Notes: generated by a model not told the origin, from the letters alone. A DNA stretch of 55,726 bases from Candidatus Poribacteria bacterium (GCA_018644665.1 JABGQA010000054.1:1-55726); one strand, 5' to 3'; shown: positions 9,346-19,896, counted from the stretch's first letter. Translations and numbers: made by a program.

Positions 9346-12300
9346 ATGACGACCAAACCCGGGGGACACAGCGCGACGCCGTGGGTGCAACCTGCCGCGA
9401 CGGCGCTTGTCCGTGCCGCAACTGCGGTGATTTGCGCGGTCGGCATCGCGAGGGCCGCGGAGTCTCCCGCCGCCGAAGTCGACTTCTCCCGTGACGTGCG
9501 GCCCATCCTTTCGTCGAACTGCTTCGCGTGCCACGGACACGACGCCGAGGCCCGGCAGGGCGAACTGCGTCTCGACGACCGCGCAAGCGCCTTTCTCGAC
9601 CGCGACGGGTACGCCGTCATCGTGCCCGGCAGCGTCGAAGACAGCCTCATCATCGACCGCGTCACCGCCGAGGACGCCGACGTCCGCATGCCGCCCGGAC
9701 AGGAGGCCCTCGCGCCAGAGGACATCGACACGCTCCGTCGGTGGATCGAGCAGGGCGCGGCGTGGGAGGAACACTGGGCGTTCGCGCCGGTCACACAGCC
9801 CGACCTGCCCGCCGTCACCGAAGAGGGATGGGCGCGCAACGACATCGACCGGTTCATCCTCGCTCGCCTGGACGCCGAAGGCCTGAAGCACGCCGACGAG
9901 GCCGACAAGCGGACCCTCATACGCCGCGTCTCACTGGATCTGACGGGGCTGCCGCCTACTCGCGACGAAGTGCTCGCGTTCGTCGAGGACGACTCGCCAG
10001 ACGCGTACGAGAAGGCCATCGACCGTCTGCTCGCAACGCCGCAATACGGCGAGCACATGAGCCGCTACTGGCTCGACGCGGCCCGCTACGGGGATACGCA
10101 CGGCCTCCATCTGGACAACTACCGCGAAATGTGGCCCTACCGCGACTGGGTCATCAACGCGCTCAACGCGAACATGCCGTTCGATCAGTTCACTGTCGAG
10201 CAGCTTGCCGGCGACCTCCTGCCGGACGCTACGCTGGAGCAGAAGATCGCGACCGGCTTCAACCGGGCGCACGTCAGCACGAGCGAAGGCGGCTCCATCG
10301 CCGAGGAGTACTACGTCCGATACGCCGTGGACCGCGTAAGCACCACGTCCACCGTGTGGATGGGCGTGACGATGGGCTGCGCGCAGTGCCACGACCACAA
10401 GTACGACCCGTTCACGCAGCGCGAGTTCTACGAACTGTTCGCGTACTTCAACAACATCACCGAGAACGCGATGGACGGGAACCGCAAGGACTCCCCGCCT
10501 GTCGTCAAGGTTCCGGACGATGAGCAGGCGGGCGAACTTGCGGCGTACGACGAGCAGATCGTCTCCCTCACCAAGCAGGCTCAGGCGGACTTGCCGCACG
10601 TCGACGCGACGCAGGTCGCCTGGGAAGCGACGATGCCGCGCTGGGAGACGCTCGCCGCCGCCCACGCCGAATCCGCTGGCGGCGCGGCCATGGACTTGCT
10701 GGCGGACAGGTCGCTGCTGGTCAGTGGCGCCAAGCCTGCGACGGACGTCTATACGATCACCATGCCGCTCGAAGGCGCCGGTCACACGGCGATCCGGCTA
10801 GAGGCGTTGGAGCATTCGTCGCTCCCGAGCGCTCGCACCGGACGCGCCGGCAACGGGAACGCCATCATGACCGGCTTCGAGGCTGAGGTGGCCTCCCACA
10901 GGGCGCCCACGGAGTGGACGCCCATCCGTCTCGTGCGCGCGTGGGCAGACTACGAACAGGACGCCAACTTCCCCGTGGCGAACGCCTTGGACGGGAAGAC
11001 CGATACGGGGTGGTCCGCGGGCGCCATCAATCGGGACGGCGGCCGTCAGGCGATCTTCCTCGCGTCCGCGCCGTTCGGCGATGACGCTGGGTCGCTGTTG
11101 CGCGTGCGTGTGAAGCACGAGTCGGAGCACGGCCAGCACCAGTTCGGGCGCATCCGCATCAAGACGACCACGGCGGCGACGGTCTCCGGTATGAGCGCCG
11201 CGGTGTCGGCAGATACATGGCACTCGGTGGGGCCGTTCCCCGCGCACAGCGGCGCCGTGGCTTTCCACGAGGCTTTCGCGCCGGAAGCGGCGAACGTGAA
11301 CCTCGGTCAGGAATTCACGGTCGGCGAGGACGCGCTGAAGTGGGAGAAGCATCACGACTGGCGTGACGGGGCGTTCCACGCGCTCGAGGGTGGGGTCGGC
11401 GCCGGCTACGTCTACCGGAACATTCGGTCCGACACGACGCAGCGCGTGACGCTTAACGTCGGCGTGGATGACGCGGCGAAGGTGTGGATCAACCGCACGC
11501 TCGTGTTTGAGGACGATGGCGCGCAGGGCGCGGGCGTCGCGCGACACACAGTGCAGACGACCCTGAACGCCGGCGCCAACCAACTCCTTATCAAGGTCGT
11601 CAACCACGCTGGCGACACCGGCTACGCGTTCACGATGGACACGGATCCGCGGATGGTGCCAGCCGCGTTGGCGGATGCCGCCGGAGCTGACGCCGTGCAG
11701 CATGACGACGAGCAGTTGGCCGCGCTCAAGACCTTCTTCCGCGAGCACGTCTCAGACGAACCCGCGCTGCGTGAACTCGTCGCGGAACGACGCGTCACAC
11801 AGACGCTACGCGATGAACTGGATGGGCAGATTGCCACCACGCTCGTGATGGAGGAGCGCGAGGAGCCACGCGGGGCGTACGTGTTGAACCGCGGGGCGTA
11901 CGACGACCGGCAGGATGAGGTGCAACCAGGCGTTCCGGGCATCCTTCCGGCGCTCGCGAGCGACGCTGTCCCGAATCGACTCGCGTTGGCGCAATGGTTG
12001 GTGGACCCGGCGCACCCGCTCACCTCGCGCGTCACGGTGAACCGCCTGTGGCAGCAGGTCTTCGGGCGGGGCATCGTGCGGACGTCCGAGGACTTCGGCA
12101 GCCAGGGCGAGCCGCCGAGTCACCCGGCGTTGCTGGACCAGCTTGCGTCTGACTTCGTCGCGAGCGGCTGGGACATGAAGGCGTTCATGAAGACGCTCGT
12201 GACGTCCGCGACGTACATGCAGTCGTCGCGGGTAGACCCAGAGTTGCTTGAACGCGACGCGGACAATCGCCTATACAGCCGCGGCCCACGCTTCCGGCTG

Positions 12301-12924
12301 GACGCCGAGTCGATCCGCGACCAAGCCTTGGCGCTGAGCGGTCTGCTGCACCCGGTCATCGGTGGGCCGAGCGTGAAGCCGCCGCAGCCTGCTGGTCTGT
12401 GGAAGGCGGTAGGGTACGTCGGGTCGAACACGGACACGTTCGTCCAGGACGACGACCCCGACAATCGCCATCGACGCAGCCTCTACACGTTCCTCAAGCG
12501 CACGGCCCCCGCGCCGCAGATGAGCATCCTGGACGGCCCCTCACGCGAGGCGTGCACCGTTCGGCGTGAACGCACGAACACGCCATTGCAGGCGCTGATG
12601 CTCATGAACGACCCGCAGTATGTCGAAGCGGCGCGCGCATTTGCGGGGCGGGTGCTGGCGGAGGGCGGCGACACCACCGAGGAACGCATCGCGTTCGCGT
12701 TCGAGGCGGCGACGGCGCGCGCGCCCGCCCCGTCCGAGGCGAGCGTTCTCATGGAAACGCTACAGTCGCACCTCGCGCAAATGTCCGAGAATGAGGAGGC
12801 CGCCCGCGAACTCGCGGCAGTGGGCGACGCGTCCGACGAGGAGACGGACGTGACCGCGTTGGCGGCGTGGACGATGGTGGCGAACCTGATCCTGAACCTC
12901 GACGAAGTGATGAACAAGGGTTAG
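9346..12924 (+). CDS. PSCyt1-DUF1549-DUF1553 (PSD1) cytochrome-domain protein
   Basis: A 1192-residue exported protein. The order is: signal sequence; planctomycete-type cytochrome c domain with CFACHG at residues 59-64; DUF1549 with GLPPTRDEVLAF and a second CxxCH (MGCAQCHDHKYDPFTQREFY); a central beta-sandwich insert at about 610-770 (KVWINRTLVFEDDG, NQLLIKVVNHAGDTG) of the kind that binds carbohydrate; and DUF1553 (HPLTSRVTVNRLWQQVFGRGIV). The ATG at 9346 has GGGAGGA about 10 bases upstream; a longer frame upstream has no such site. It forms an operon with the DUF1501 gene 15 bases downstream, a pairing found throughout Planctomycetes and relatives. Heme-dependent periplasmic redox work on glycans is plausible but unproven. 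Confidence 0.92.
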   Translation: MTTKPGGHSATPWVQPAATALVRAATAVICAVGIARAAESPAAEVDFSRDVRPILSSNCFACHGHDAEARQGELRLDDRASAFLDRDGYAVIVPGSVEDSLIIDRVTAEDADVRMPPGQEALAPEDIDTLRRWIEQGAAWEEHWAFAPVTQPDLPAVTEEGWARNDIDRFILARLDAEGLKHADEADKRTLIRRVSLDLTGLPPTRDEVLAFVEDDSPDAYEKAIDRLLATPQYGEHMSRYWLDAARYGDTHGLHLDNYREMWPYRDWVINALNANMPFDQFTVEQLAGDLLPDATLEQKIATGFNRAHVSTSEGGSIAEEYYVRYAVDRVSTTSTVWMGVTMGCAQCHDHKYDPFTQREFYELFAYFNNITENAMDGNRKDSPPVVKVPDDEQAGELAAYDEQIVSLTKQAQADLPHVDATQVAWEATMPRWETLAAAHAESAGGAAMDLLADRSLLVSGAKPATDVYTITMPLEGAGHTAIRLEALEHSSLPSARTGRAGNGNAIMTGFEAEVASHRAPTEWTPIRLVRAWADYEQDANFPVANALDGKTDTGWSAGAINRDGGRQAIFLASAPFGDDAGSLLRVRVKHESEHGQHQFGRIRIKTTTAATVSGMSAAVSADTWHSVGPFPAHSGAVAFHEAFAPEAANVNLGQEFTVGEDALKWEKHHDWRDGAFHALEGGVGAGYVYRNIRSDTTQRVTLNVGVDDAAKVWINRTLVFEDDGAQGAGVARHTVQTTLNAGANQLLIKVVNHAGDTGYAFTMDTDPRMVPAALADAAGADAVQHDDEQLAALKTFFREHVSDEPALRELVAERRVTQTLRDELDGQIATTLVMEEREEPRGAYVLNRGAYDDRQDEVQPGVPGILPALASDAVPNRLALAQWLVDPAHPLTSRVTVNRLWQQVFGRGIVRTSEDFGSQGEPPSHPALLDQLASDFVASGWDMKAFMKTLVTSATYMQSSRVDPELLERDADNRLYSRGPRFRLDAESIRDQALALSGLLHPVIGGPSVKPPQPAGLWKAVGYVGSNTDTFVQDDDPDNRHRRSLYTFLKRTAPAPQMSILDGPSREACTVRRERTNTPLQALMLMNDPQYVEAARAFAGRVLAEGGDTTEERIAFAFEAATARAPAPSEASVLMETLQSHLAQMSENEEAARELAAVGDASDEETDVTALAAWTMVANLILNLDEVMNKG

Positions 12925-12939
12925 CCGGGGGAGTGTCGC

Positions 12940-14421
12940 ATGGATCCGTTGAGGGAATACCTGAAGCTCGAGACGCGGCGCCAGTTCTTCGGCAAGACGG
13001 CGATGGGGCTCGGGGCGGCGGCCCTCGGCTCCCTGTTGCCCGAGCCCGTGAGCGCGGCGATCACAGACGCCACGCCGGGTGGGCGCGTCGGCGGCCTGCC
13101 GGCTCTGCCGCACTTCGCCCCGAAGGCGAAACGGGCGATCTATCTGTTCATGTCAGGCGCGCCTTCGCAGTTGGACATGTTCGACTACAAGCCGACGATG
13201 GGCGAGTGGTTCGACAAGGACCTCCCCGAGTCGGTGCGCATGGGCCAACGCCTGACGACGATGACGTCCGGGCAGGCGCGGTTCCCGATCGCGCCGTCCG
13301 TGTATAAGTTCGCGAAGCACGACAACGGCAGCGACGGCGCCTGGATCAGCGAGTTGCTTCCGCACACGGCGGCGAACGTGAGCGACCTCGCGATCGTGAA
13401 GAGCATGCACACGGACGCCATCAACCATGACCCCGCCATCACGTACATCACGACCGGCGATGAGAGTCCCGGGAAGCCGAGTCTCGGCGCGTGGCTGAGC
13501 TACGGCCTCGGCGCGGAGACGGACGAACTGCCCGCATTCGTCGTCATGAACGCGACGTGGACGGGCCGTCGAGACGCGCAGGCCCTCTACAACCGGCTTT
13601 GGGGCTCGGGCTTCTTGCCTTCGCAGCATCAGGGCGTGCTGTTGCGCAGCCAGGGCGACCCCGTGCTGTTCCTGTCGAACCCACAGGGTGTGAACGACGA
13701 CATGCGGCGTGAGATGCTCGACGGTCTCAGCGCCCTGAACCAGCAGCACTACGAGACGGTGGGCGATCCCGAGACGCAGGCGCGCATCTCGCAGTATGAG
13801 ATGGCGTTCCGCATGCAGGCGTCGGTGCCGGACCTCACGGACATTTCGGACGAGTCCGAGCACACGTACGAGATGTACGGCCCGGATGTGAAGACTCCCG
13901 GGACGTTCGCGAACTCGTGCCTGCTCGCCCGGCGGATGGCGGAGCGCGGCGTGCGGTTCACGCAGATATTCCACCGCGGGTGGGACCAGCACGGCAACGT
14001 CACCGGCGACCTGCCGAATCAGTGCCGAGACATCGACCAGCCGGCGATGGCGCTCGTGCAGGACCTCAAGCAGCGTGGCATGCTCGACGAGACGCTCGTC
14101 ATTTGGGGCGGGGAGTTCGGGCGCACGGTGTACTGCCAGGGGCCCCTCAGCGAGGAGAACTACGGGCGCGACCACCACCCGAAGTGCTTCACGATGTGGC
14201 TCGCCGGCGGCGGGGTGAAGGGCGGGATCGTCCACGGCGAGACCGACGACTTCAGCTACAACATCACCGAGAATCCCGTCGACATCCAGAGCCTCAACGC
14301 CACGGTCCTCAACCAACTCGGCATCGACCACGAGCGGCTCACGTACCGCTTCAACGCGTTGGACAACAAGCTCACCGGCGTGGATGGAAATCCGAAGATA
14401 ATACGGGAAATCCTGACATAG
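12940..14421 (+). CDS. DUF1501 protein, Tat-exported partner of PSD1
   Basis: A 493-residue protein beginning with a Tat-like leader ([22 protein letters not shown]). The body matches DUF1501, a sulfatase-superfamily relative: [17 protein letters not shown], a central [46 protein letters not shown] and [28 protein letters not shown] lies at the ideal distance from the ATG. It follows the PSD1 gene by 15 bases and is almost certainly co-transcribed. The biochemical role is unknown, although the conserved His/Asp positions suggest a metal site. Confidence 0.93.
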   Translation: MDPLREYLKLETRRQFFGKTAMGLGAAALGSLLPEPVSAAITDATPGGRVGGLPALPHFAPKAKRAIYLFMSGAPSQLDMFDYKPTMGEWFDKDLPESVRMGQRLTTMTSGQARFPIAPSVYKFAKHDNGSDGAWISELLPHTAANVSDLAIVKSMHTDAINHDPAITYITTGDESPGKPSLGAWLSYGLGAETDELPAFVVMNATWTGRRDAQALYNRLWGSGFLPSQHQGVLLRSQGDPVLFLSNPQGVNDDMRREMLDGLSALNQQHYETVGDPETQARISQYEMAFRMQASVPDLTDISDESEHTYEMYGPDVKTPGTFANSCLLARRMAERGVRFTQIFHRGWDQHGNVTGDLPNQCRDIDQPAMALVQDLKQRGMLDETLVIWGGEFGRTVYCQGPLSEENYGRDHHPKCFTMWLAGGGVKGGIVHGETDDFSYNITENPVDIQSLNATVLNQLGIDHERLTYRFNALDNKLTGVDGNPKIIREILT

Positions 14422-14866
14422 CCGTTAGTTGGGATCCGCTCGAGACGCTACCACACGACCGTGCCCCGCAGCTGACGCCCGCGCCCGTCGACGTGTCGTC
14501 CGTGCCCACACAGCACATCCCGTCTGCCGCGCCACCGCGGATGTCTGCGGTCGCCCAGTAGGCGCGCCAGCACTACGCATTGCCAGCACAGACCCACGCG
14601 CCCTCGTCGTCGCCCGCCATCCGCGGACATCCCCCACTCAGGCGACACTTGTCTGGCAGGCTCCAGCCGCCAGGACATGCTGGTGAGGCCTGTACGGTAA
14701 TTAGCCCGGCACACGCCGCATTAGTAATAGGGGTAGCGCCGAAGGTATATATGGGGTATATTACCTACGAACCCCCGAGACATAGGGGGCAAACTTGCAG
14801 TTCGGGGGCGACGAACTTCAGGAGATGGCGCGGTCGACACACCGCACAGTCCAGAAGGGCACTGTG
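14422..14866 (+). promoter_or_regulatory. intergenic region with an AT-rich imperfect inverted repeat
   Basis: No convincing gene is seen in these 445 bases. At 14744-14765 an AT-rich island, GGTATATATGGGGTATATTACC, forms an imperfect inverted repeat in otherwise GC-rich DNA, about 100 bases before the pentapeptide start. It is followed by GC-rich CCCCCGAG/AGGGGGC words at 14773-14790. The position suits a promoter and operator for the downstream gene, but no sigma-70 hexamer pair can be assigned with confidence. Confidence 0.3.
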
Positions 14867-15280
14867 ATGGCCAATCAGGAACACCTCGGGATCCTCCGTC
14901 AGGGCGCGGATGCGTGGAACGCATGGAGGCGCGGCGACACGAGCGCAAGCCCGGACCTGGCGGGCGCCAATCTGCGCAAGGTGGACCTGAGCGAGGCAGA
15001 TCTCACACAGGCCCATCTCATCGGGGCAGTTCTGCGGGACGCGAATCTGCGGGACGGGCAGCTGAGCCGGGCCGATCTCCGGGGCGCGGTCCTGCGAGGA
15101 GCGGACCTGCGTCAGGCGGACCTAAGCGGGGCGGATCTCACCGGAGCCCACGTAAACAGGGCGGATCTCACCGGAGCAGATCTCAGCGGCGCGAACATGA
15201 CCAAGGCCGTCTACAGCGCGAGCACGGCGTTCCCTCCGTCGTTCGACCCCGCTGCGCACGACATGCGACTGTGGCACTAG
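14867..15280 (+). CDS. small pentapeptide-repeat protein
   Basis: A 137-residue protein that is almost entirely A(D/N)LxX repeats after the opening MANQEHLGILRQGADAWNAW, an N-terminus common to a widespread pentapeptide family. The chosen ATG at 14867 has AGAAGGG about 8 bases upstream, whereas a longer in-frame start at 14795 lacks one. About fifteen repeats would form a right-handed quadrilateral beta-helix of four to five turns. The repeat tract ends with a short non-repeat tail (YSASTAFPPSFDPAAHDMRLWH). No cofactor or catalytic residues are visible. A hairpin 27 bases past the stop probably terminates it. Confidence 0.9.
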   Translation: MANQEHLGILRQGADAWNAWRRGDTSASPDLAGANLRKVDLSEADLTQAHLIGAVLRDANLRDGQLSRADLRGAVLRGADLRQADLSGADLTGAHVNRADLTGADLSGANMTKAVYSASTAFPPSFDPAAHDMRLWH

Positions 15281-15306
15281 CCACTACGCCCAGACGATGC
15301 ACGCGG

Positions 15307-15332
15307 GAGCCGCCAGCACATGTTGGCGGCTC
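15307..15332 (+). terminator. hairpin terminator after the small pentapeptide gene
   Basis: A perfect 9-bp stem, GAGCCGCCA (15307-15315) and TGGCGGCTC (15324-15332), with an 8-base loop, followed by TCTT. It lies 27 bases after the TAG of the preceding gene. The T-tract is short, so intrinsic termination may be weak. Confidence 0.6.
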
Positions 15333-15773
15333 TCTTGCGTTCCGAGATGCGGCGACTCGCCTACGACCCGATGGCCTGACCTCCCAGGCGCGCGCGCAGG
15401 GCCATGGGGCGGCTGCGGGCCGACGATCCTCGGCGCTCCCACGCGATCTTGCTGCCGATCCCGCTCGCTGCCAGAATGGGCCGCGTCCTGGCTGAAGGCG
15501 GTCGGGTTGTCGGCCGGGGAGTACCGATAGCCACCTAGCGAGCCCTCTCGTCCGTGTCCAGAAGCTCGTGGGGTGGCCACACGGCGCTCGACGGCGCTAA
15601 CGCCGCGAAGGACGTCCGCGGCCGCGCCGAACGCGCCACCGGCCGCGCCCCATCCCACGCGATCTTACTCTCGGTGCGACTGCCGAGCACGACAATCAGA
15701 CCGGGTACCTCGCCAGCTTCGTCGCACGCGAGACGGCGGTCGAGGGTGTCCGGGCGCCGAGAGGCCGACGAGC
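15333..15773. other. gap without a supported gene
   Basis: About 440 bases between the terminator and the PaiB-like gene. Frames in both directions have poor protein character. The word TCCCACGCGATCTT occurs twice (near 15437 and 15654), which could be a small dispersed repeat or a remnant of a duplicated segment. Confidence 0.3.
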
Positions 15774-16394
15774 ATGTACATTCCCGCGACCAACCGCGTG
15801 GACGACCGGGCGAAACTCGTCGCGTTCATGCGCGAGCACAGCTTCGCGACGGTCATCACTCCGGCGGACGGCCAGACGTTGGTGACGCACATCCCGGTGC
15901 TAATCGACGACTCCTCCGAGGTGATCTGCATACGGGGCCACTTCGCGCGCGCCAACCCGCATTCGGACGGACTCGACACAGGACGGGAGACGACCGTCGT
16001 GTTCCAGGGGCCGCACGCTTACGTATCGCCGTCGCTCTACGACGCGCGCGAGGCCGTGCCAACGTGGAACTACATCGCCGTGCACGCATCGGGAGCCGCG
16101 CGAACGCTGGACCCGCACGCGTCGCGTGGTGTGCTGGAGGAGTCCATCGCCACGTTCGAAGCCGCCTACCGCGCCCAGTGGGATTCCCTCGACGAGGCGT
16201 ACCGGGATGGCCTGGCCAAGGCGATCGTCGCGTTTGAAATCGACGTGACGCGGCTCGACGGGAAGTACAAGCTGAGCCAGAACCGATCACCCGCGGAGCA
16301 GGATCGGATCGCGGAGAGTCTTGTCGCATCGCAGAACACGAACGTGGCCGCGGTCGGCGACGCCATGCGTGACCGACCGCGACGACCCGGCTAG
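15774..16394 (+). CDS. PaiB-family FMN-binding protein
   Basis: A 206-residue protein beginning MYIPATNRVDDRAKLVAFMR, the standard start of the PaiB/FMN-binding negative transcriptional regulator family. Other family landmarks are FATVITPADGQTLVTHIPVL, ICIRGHFARANPHS, VVFQGPHAYVSPSLY, VPTWNYIAVHASG and the C-terminal KLSQNRSPAEQDRIAESL. The split-barrel flavin-binding fold is expected. Despite the regulator name, most members are probably flavin enzymes, and no DNA-binding domain is visible here. The ATG at 15774 is preceded by GAGAGG. Its stop overlaps the convergent outer-membrane protein gene by 4 bases. Confidence 0.92.
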   Translation: MYIPATNRVDDRAKLVAFMREHSFATVITPADGQTLVTHIPVLIDDSSEVICIRGHFARANPHSDGLDTGRETTVVFQGPHAYVSPSLYDAREAVPTWNYIAVHASGAARTLDPHASRGVLEESIATFEAAYRAQWDSLDEAYRDGLAKAIVAFEIDVTRLDGKYKLSQNRSPAEQDRIAESLVASQNTNVAAVGDAMRDRPRRPG

Positions 16395-17524
16395 AACGAC
16401 AACTGCGTCTGCGCCGTGACGCGCGCGTACGCGTCCTCGTCCCGAGGCGAGACGCGCGACCAGTCCAGCGTAAGCTTGAAGGCGTGCCCCAACCGGCCCG
16501 GGTAGAGGTTCAGCCCGACCCCAAGCTCCGAGTCCTGGCTCGGAGGATCGACCACGGCCGCGGCCGGCTCGAACTTCTGGTACGCGATGTACGGATGTAG
16601 CGGACCGGTCGGCAGCCCCTCCGACGCGACCACGGCTCCCACGGACGCGGAGTAGTGTGTCCCGCTCCACCCGACGTCATCCTGATCCACCGCTGTCACG
16701 CTGCCCTCGGCGATCACCCGTATATCGCGCGTCACGGGCGCCGACACGTACGCATCGCCAGTGAGACCGAGATGGTCACGCCCGTCGATGTCGAAGTTCG
16801 CGAGGTGGTCTACGCCGGCGCCCAGGGAGACGATGGCGTCGCCGCTCAGGTGCGCGGCGGTCGTGAACCAGCCGGCCTCCGGCCGAAACAGGTTGACGAC
16901 GACTCTCCCGGCGAAGCGTGGCGCGGCTCCGGCCGAGACGTCGGAGCTGTCCATGACGCCCACGCGGTACTGTCCACGGCCGCCGGAGACGTTGCCCCAG
17001 ACCACGGCGCCATCGTCACGAGCTGCTCGAAGTCCGGGCACGAGCCCGCTCGCCTGACAGGAGGGCAAATCCAGCGTCTGGATCGTGAAGGAGCCCTCCG
17101 TCCCGAAACAGCGCAGGAACGGGACGTACATGCGGCCCACCTGCACGCGCAATGCGTCCGCTACGTCCATGCGGACCCATGCGTCGCGGACGGCGAATGC
17201 GGTTCCGACGCCAATCGCGGAGGCGTCCCGGCCCGCCTGGCCGACGCGGTTCCCCGCGAAGATCGCCAGCGTGCTCAGCTTCGGGTTCATCTGTCCGCCG
17301 AGGATGACGTACATACGGTGGACCGAGCCGTCGAACTGCCCGTCGGTCTGGGAGCCATCCACGACGCGTCCCTGCTCGTAAGAAAGCCGGGTTTGCGCCT
17401 TGATCGAGGCGGTCAGGCTGCGTGTGTCGTCGATTGGGATGACGGCGGCAGGCGACTGCGCAGCAACGCATACGAAAGCCAGGACGGCAGGCAGGGCCAG
17501 GGCGCGGGCAAGACTAGGCCTCAT
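16391..17524 (-). CDS. outer-membrane beta-barrel (porin-like) protein
   Basis: A 377-residue protein with a signal peptide (MRPSLARALALPAVLAFVCVAAQSPAA) and alternating amphipathic beta-strands throughout, ending QTQLSF with the terminal Phe used for outer-membrane assembly. MYVILGGQMNPKLSTLAIF, AWVRMDVADALRVQVGRMYVPF and the last strands resemble phosphate-selective/alginate-type porins, but the exact family is not certain. The ATG at 17524 has GAAGGA 6 bases upstream. It shows that the organism has an outer membrane. It is divergent from the first Gfo/Idh gene, which may share its promoter region. Confidence 0.75.
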   Translation of the reverse strand: MRPSLARALALPAVLAFVCVAAQSPAAVIPIDDTRSLTASIKAQTRLSYEQGRVVDGSQTDGQFDGSVHRMYVILGGQMNPKLSTLAIFAGNRVGQAGRDASAIGVGTAFAVRDAWVRMDVADALRVQVGRMYVPFLRCFGTEGSFTIQTLDLPSCQASGLVPGLRAARDDGAVVWGNVSGGRGQYRVGVMDSSDVSAGAAPRFAGRVVVNLFRPEAGWFTTAAHLSGDAIVSLGAGVDHLANFDIDGRDHLGLTGDAYVSAPVTRDIRVIAEGSVTAVDQDDVGWSGTHYSASVGAVVASEGLPTGPLHPYIAYQKFEPAAAVVDPPSQDSELGVGLNLYPGRLGHAFKLTLDWSRVSPRDEDAYARVTAQTQLSF

Positions 17525-17708
17525 CACGGTTCCTTCCGGCGCGTGTCTGTCCGCAAGACCCAGTCTCCAGCCTATGGCTAGCCTGGCCGCGACGCGCTCC
17601 CAACGCCTTCGGCGCTCTACTTGACCCGCGCGCGCGAAACCGCCAGCATACACGGGTCACGCCGCACTGCGGGCGTCGCTAGCCAGATAGGACCCGAGAG
17701 GACAACCA

Positions 17709-18830
17709 ATGGCGCTGAAAGTCGGAATCGTCGGTATGAAGGGCATTGGCAACAACCACGCCAACTGCCACTCGGCGGACGAACTCGCGGATCTCGTCGC
17801 CGTATGTGACGTCATCAAGCAGCGTGCCGACGACGCCGCGGAGCGCCTCGGCGTTAAGGCGTATTACAGCCTGAAGGCGATGCTCGAGAACGAGCCCGAC
17901 CTGGACATCGTCGACGTCACCACGGGTGGGACGGAAAACGGGAGTTGGCACTTCGAGCCGACGATGGAAGCGCTCGAAGCCGGCAAGAACGTGCTCGTCG
18001 AGAAGCCCATATCGAACGATGTCGGCGAAGCGCGTCTCATGGTCGCCTCGGCGGCGGAGAAGGGCCTGTATCTCGGCTGCAACCTGAACCACTACTTCAC
18101 GCCGCCCGCCGACCGCGCGATGCAGTACATCAAGGACGGCGAGGTGGGCGAACTCGTCTACTGCCTCCACAAGATGGGCTTCGCAGGCGGCGAGTATACC
18201 TATGGGCAGGGAAGCGGCGGCCCCGTTGGCGGCGACCAGTATTTCCACGTCAAGGCGTTCCTGTCGCACCCGTTCAGCGTGATGCGCTACTTCTGCGGCG
18301 ACGTCGTGCAGGTGCAGGCCTTCTTCGACCGGCCCAGCTTCCGCAAGAGCGCGGGTGATCTGATGCTGTCCATCAACAGCATCCACATGCGCTTCCAGAA
18401 CGGGGCGATGGGCTACCTGCTGAGCCAGCGCGGCGACGCCACATTCGGCCTCGGCGGGTGGTGGAGCGTCGAGGTTGCCGGCACGCGCGGGACGTTCTGC
18501 ATCGAGAACTGCATCGAGAAGATGACGTTCTTCCCGGCGCCGGGAACAGAGGGCGCGGCGAATCCCGAGAAGATGTCGATGGGCTCGTCGCCGGTTCCGA
18601 CGGTTCACGAGTCGGGCATCTCCGACTTCGGCGAGACGTTCCCGCTCCGCATTCACGCGTTCCTCGAAGACATCACGAACGGCGTGCCCCCGCACGCACT
18701 GCGCGCGTCCGGGCGAGACGCCCTGGCCGCGTTGGAATACACATGGGCGGCCATGGAGTCGTACGAACAGGGCGGCATCCTGGTGCGTCCGCACCCGTTG
18801 CCGACAGTGCACGGTCACCCGACCGGGTAG
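17709..18830 (+). CDS. Gfo/Idh/MocA-family oxidoreductase (1)
   Basis: A 373-residue NAD(P)-dependent oxidoreductase. The Rossmann entry is VGIVGMKGIGNNHANC, where G-x-x-x-G replaces the commoner GxGxxG. The family EKP motif appears as VLVEKPISNDVGEARLM, and the substrate domain begins at GLYLGCNLNHYFTPPAD. It probably oxidises or reduces a sugar or cyclitol. GAGAGGA precedes the ATG. The next gene starts at the base after its TAG, so the two form one operon. Confidence 0.92.
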   Translation: MALKVGIVGMKGIGNNHANCHSADELADLVAVCDVIKQRADDAAERLGVKAYYSLKAMLENEPDLDIVDVTTGGTENGSWHFEPTMEALEAGKNVLVEKPISNDVGEARLMVASAAEKGLYLGCNLNHYFTPPADRAMQYIKDGEVGELVYCLHKMGFAGGEYTYGQGSGGPVGGDQYFHVKAFLSHPFSVMRYFCGDVVQVQAFFDRPSFRKSAGDLMLSINSIHMRFQNGAMGYLLSQRGDATFGLGGWWSVEVAGTRGTFCIENCIEKMTFFPAPGTEGAANPEKMSMGSSPVPTVHESGISDFGETFPLRIHAFLEDITNGVPPHALRASGRDALAALEYTWAAMESYEQGGILVRPHPLPTVHGHPTG

Positions 18831-19667
18831 ATGGCCGAGGAAGTGGGCCGCGGCGAGATCCCGGACGAGTTTCGCCCCTTCGTTGACCGTGCGATTCGGC
18901 GGACGCTCGCTTTGGGGAGCAACGCGGCCCTCCTGCTCGTTGGAAGCAGGGGCGCCGGTTACCACGACGACACATCCGATCTCGACCTGTGGATCGTCGG
19001 GGACCGCACTCGGCTCAGGCCCGACGAGGCGCACGAGTACGACTCAACGGGTCAGGTGTTCGTGGATCGCGGCGACTACGAGGCCCACTGGACGTTCTAC
19101 GACTCCGATGACCTTGCCCGTCAGTTCCACGCGGGTCACGACGAGCGCCTCTGGACGTTCCTGAACTCACGCGTCATCGCGGGCGACGACGCCCGCGTGT
19201 CCGCGATGCGCTGCCAGTTCGCGCGATACCCATCGACTGTGGCCGAGGCGAAGCTGCGCTGGCTGCTGGGCCGCGTCCTCGCGATCAAGGGTGCATTGCG
19301 CAACGCGAGGCGGGGAGATCCCGCCACGAGCATCGCGGTAGCCGCCGAGATCGCTCAGTGCATGTGGAGGATGTGCTGCCTCGCGGAGCGGCGGCCGTAC
19401 CCATACCCGAAGTGGCTCGCGTGCGCCGCCAGCGAGACGCGCATGGGCGCGGCCCTGTGCCCGCTCATCGACCGCGCGATGACACACATAGGCGAGATCG
19501 TCGCGCGCCCGGACGTGACGAGCCATCGCGAGTGGACCCCCGTCAGCGAGCTGGAGGCGTGCATCAAGCGTGCGCCGTCTATCCTGAGCGATCTCGGTTG
19601 GGACGGCGCGTGGGTGGACGGCCCAACGCCCGCGATCGCGGCCGCGATGCACGGGGCCATGCCGTAG
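18831..19667 (+). CDS. nucleotidyltransferase-fold protein
   Basis: A 278-residue protein with a polymerase-beta-type nucleotidyltransferase motif, VGSRGAGYHDDTSDLDLWIV (residues 38-57), containing GS and the D-x-D metal pair. The C-terminal helical half (KLRWLLGRVLAIKGALRNA, IAQCMWRMCCLAERRPYP) resembles DUF4037-type partner domains found with such enzymes. Its ATG directly abuts the stop of the Gfo/Idh gene, which points to translational coupling. The substrate is unknown; aminoglycoside-type adenylylation and nucleotide-sugar work are both conceivable. Confidence 0.8.
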   Translation: MAEEVGRGEIPDEFRPFVDRAIRRTLALGSNAALLLVGSRGAGYHDDTSDLDLWIVGDRTRLRPDEAHEYDSTGQVFVDRGDYEAHWTFYDSDDLARQFHAGHDERLWTFLNSRVIAGDDARVSAMRCQFARYPSTVAEAKLRWLLGRVLAIKGALRNARRGDPATSIAVAAEIAQCMWRMCCLAERRPYPYPKWLACAASETRMGAALCPLIDRAMTHIGEIVARPDVTSHREWTPVSELEACIKRAPSILSDLGWDGAWVDGPTPAIAAAMHGAMP

Positions 19668-19896
19668 TCCGGCGGCGCAGCCGCTGCGAACCCACGGCCT
19701 GCTGTGAGGCTCCCCGCCAAAGCCGACTACACAGGCGGATCGTGCCACAACGGCCCAGCCTGCCAGCAGCATCTGGCAACACGCCGTCGAACCCGTCCGG
19801 TTGCCGACGCGTTGCCTTTGCGCTACCGTCCAACACAGCCGCCGGGGAGCTGGGCCCGGCGATACAGCACGGAAATCGACCGAAGGGAACAGTGCA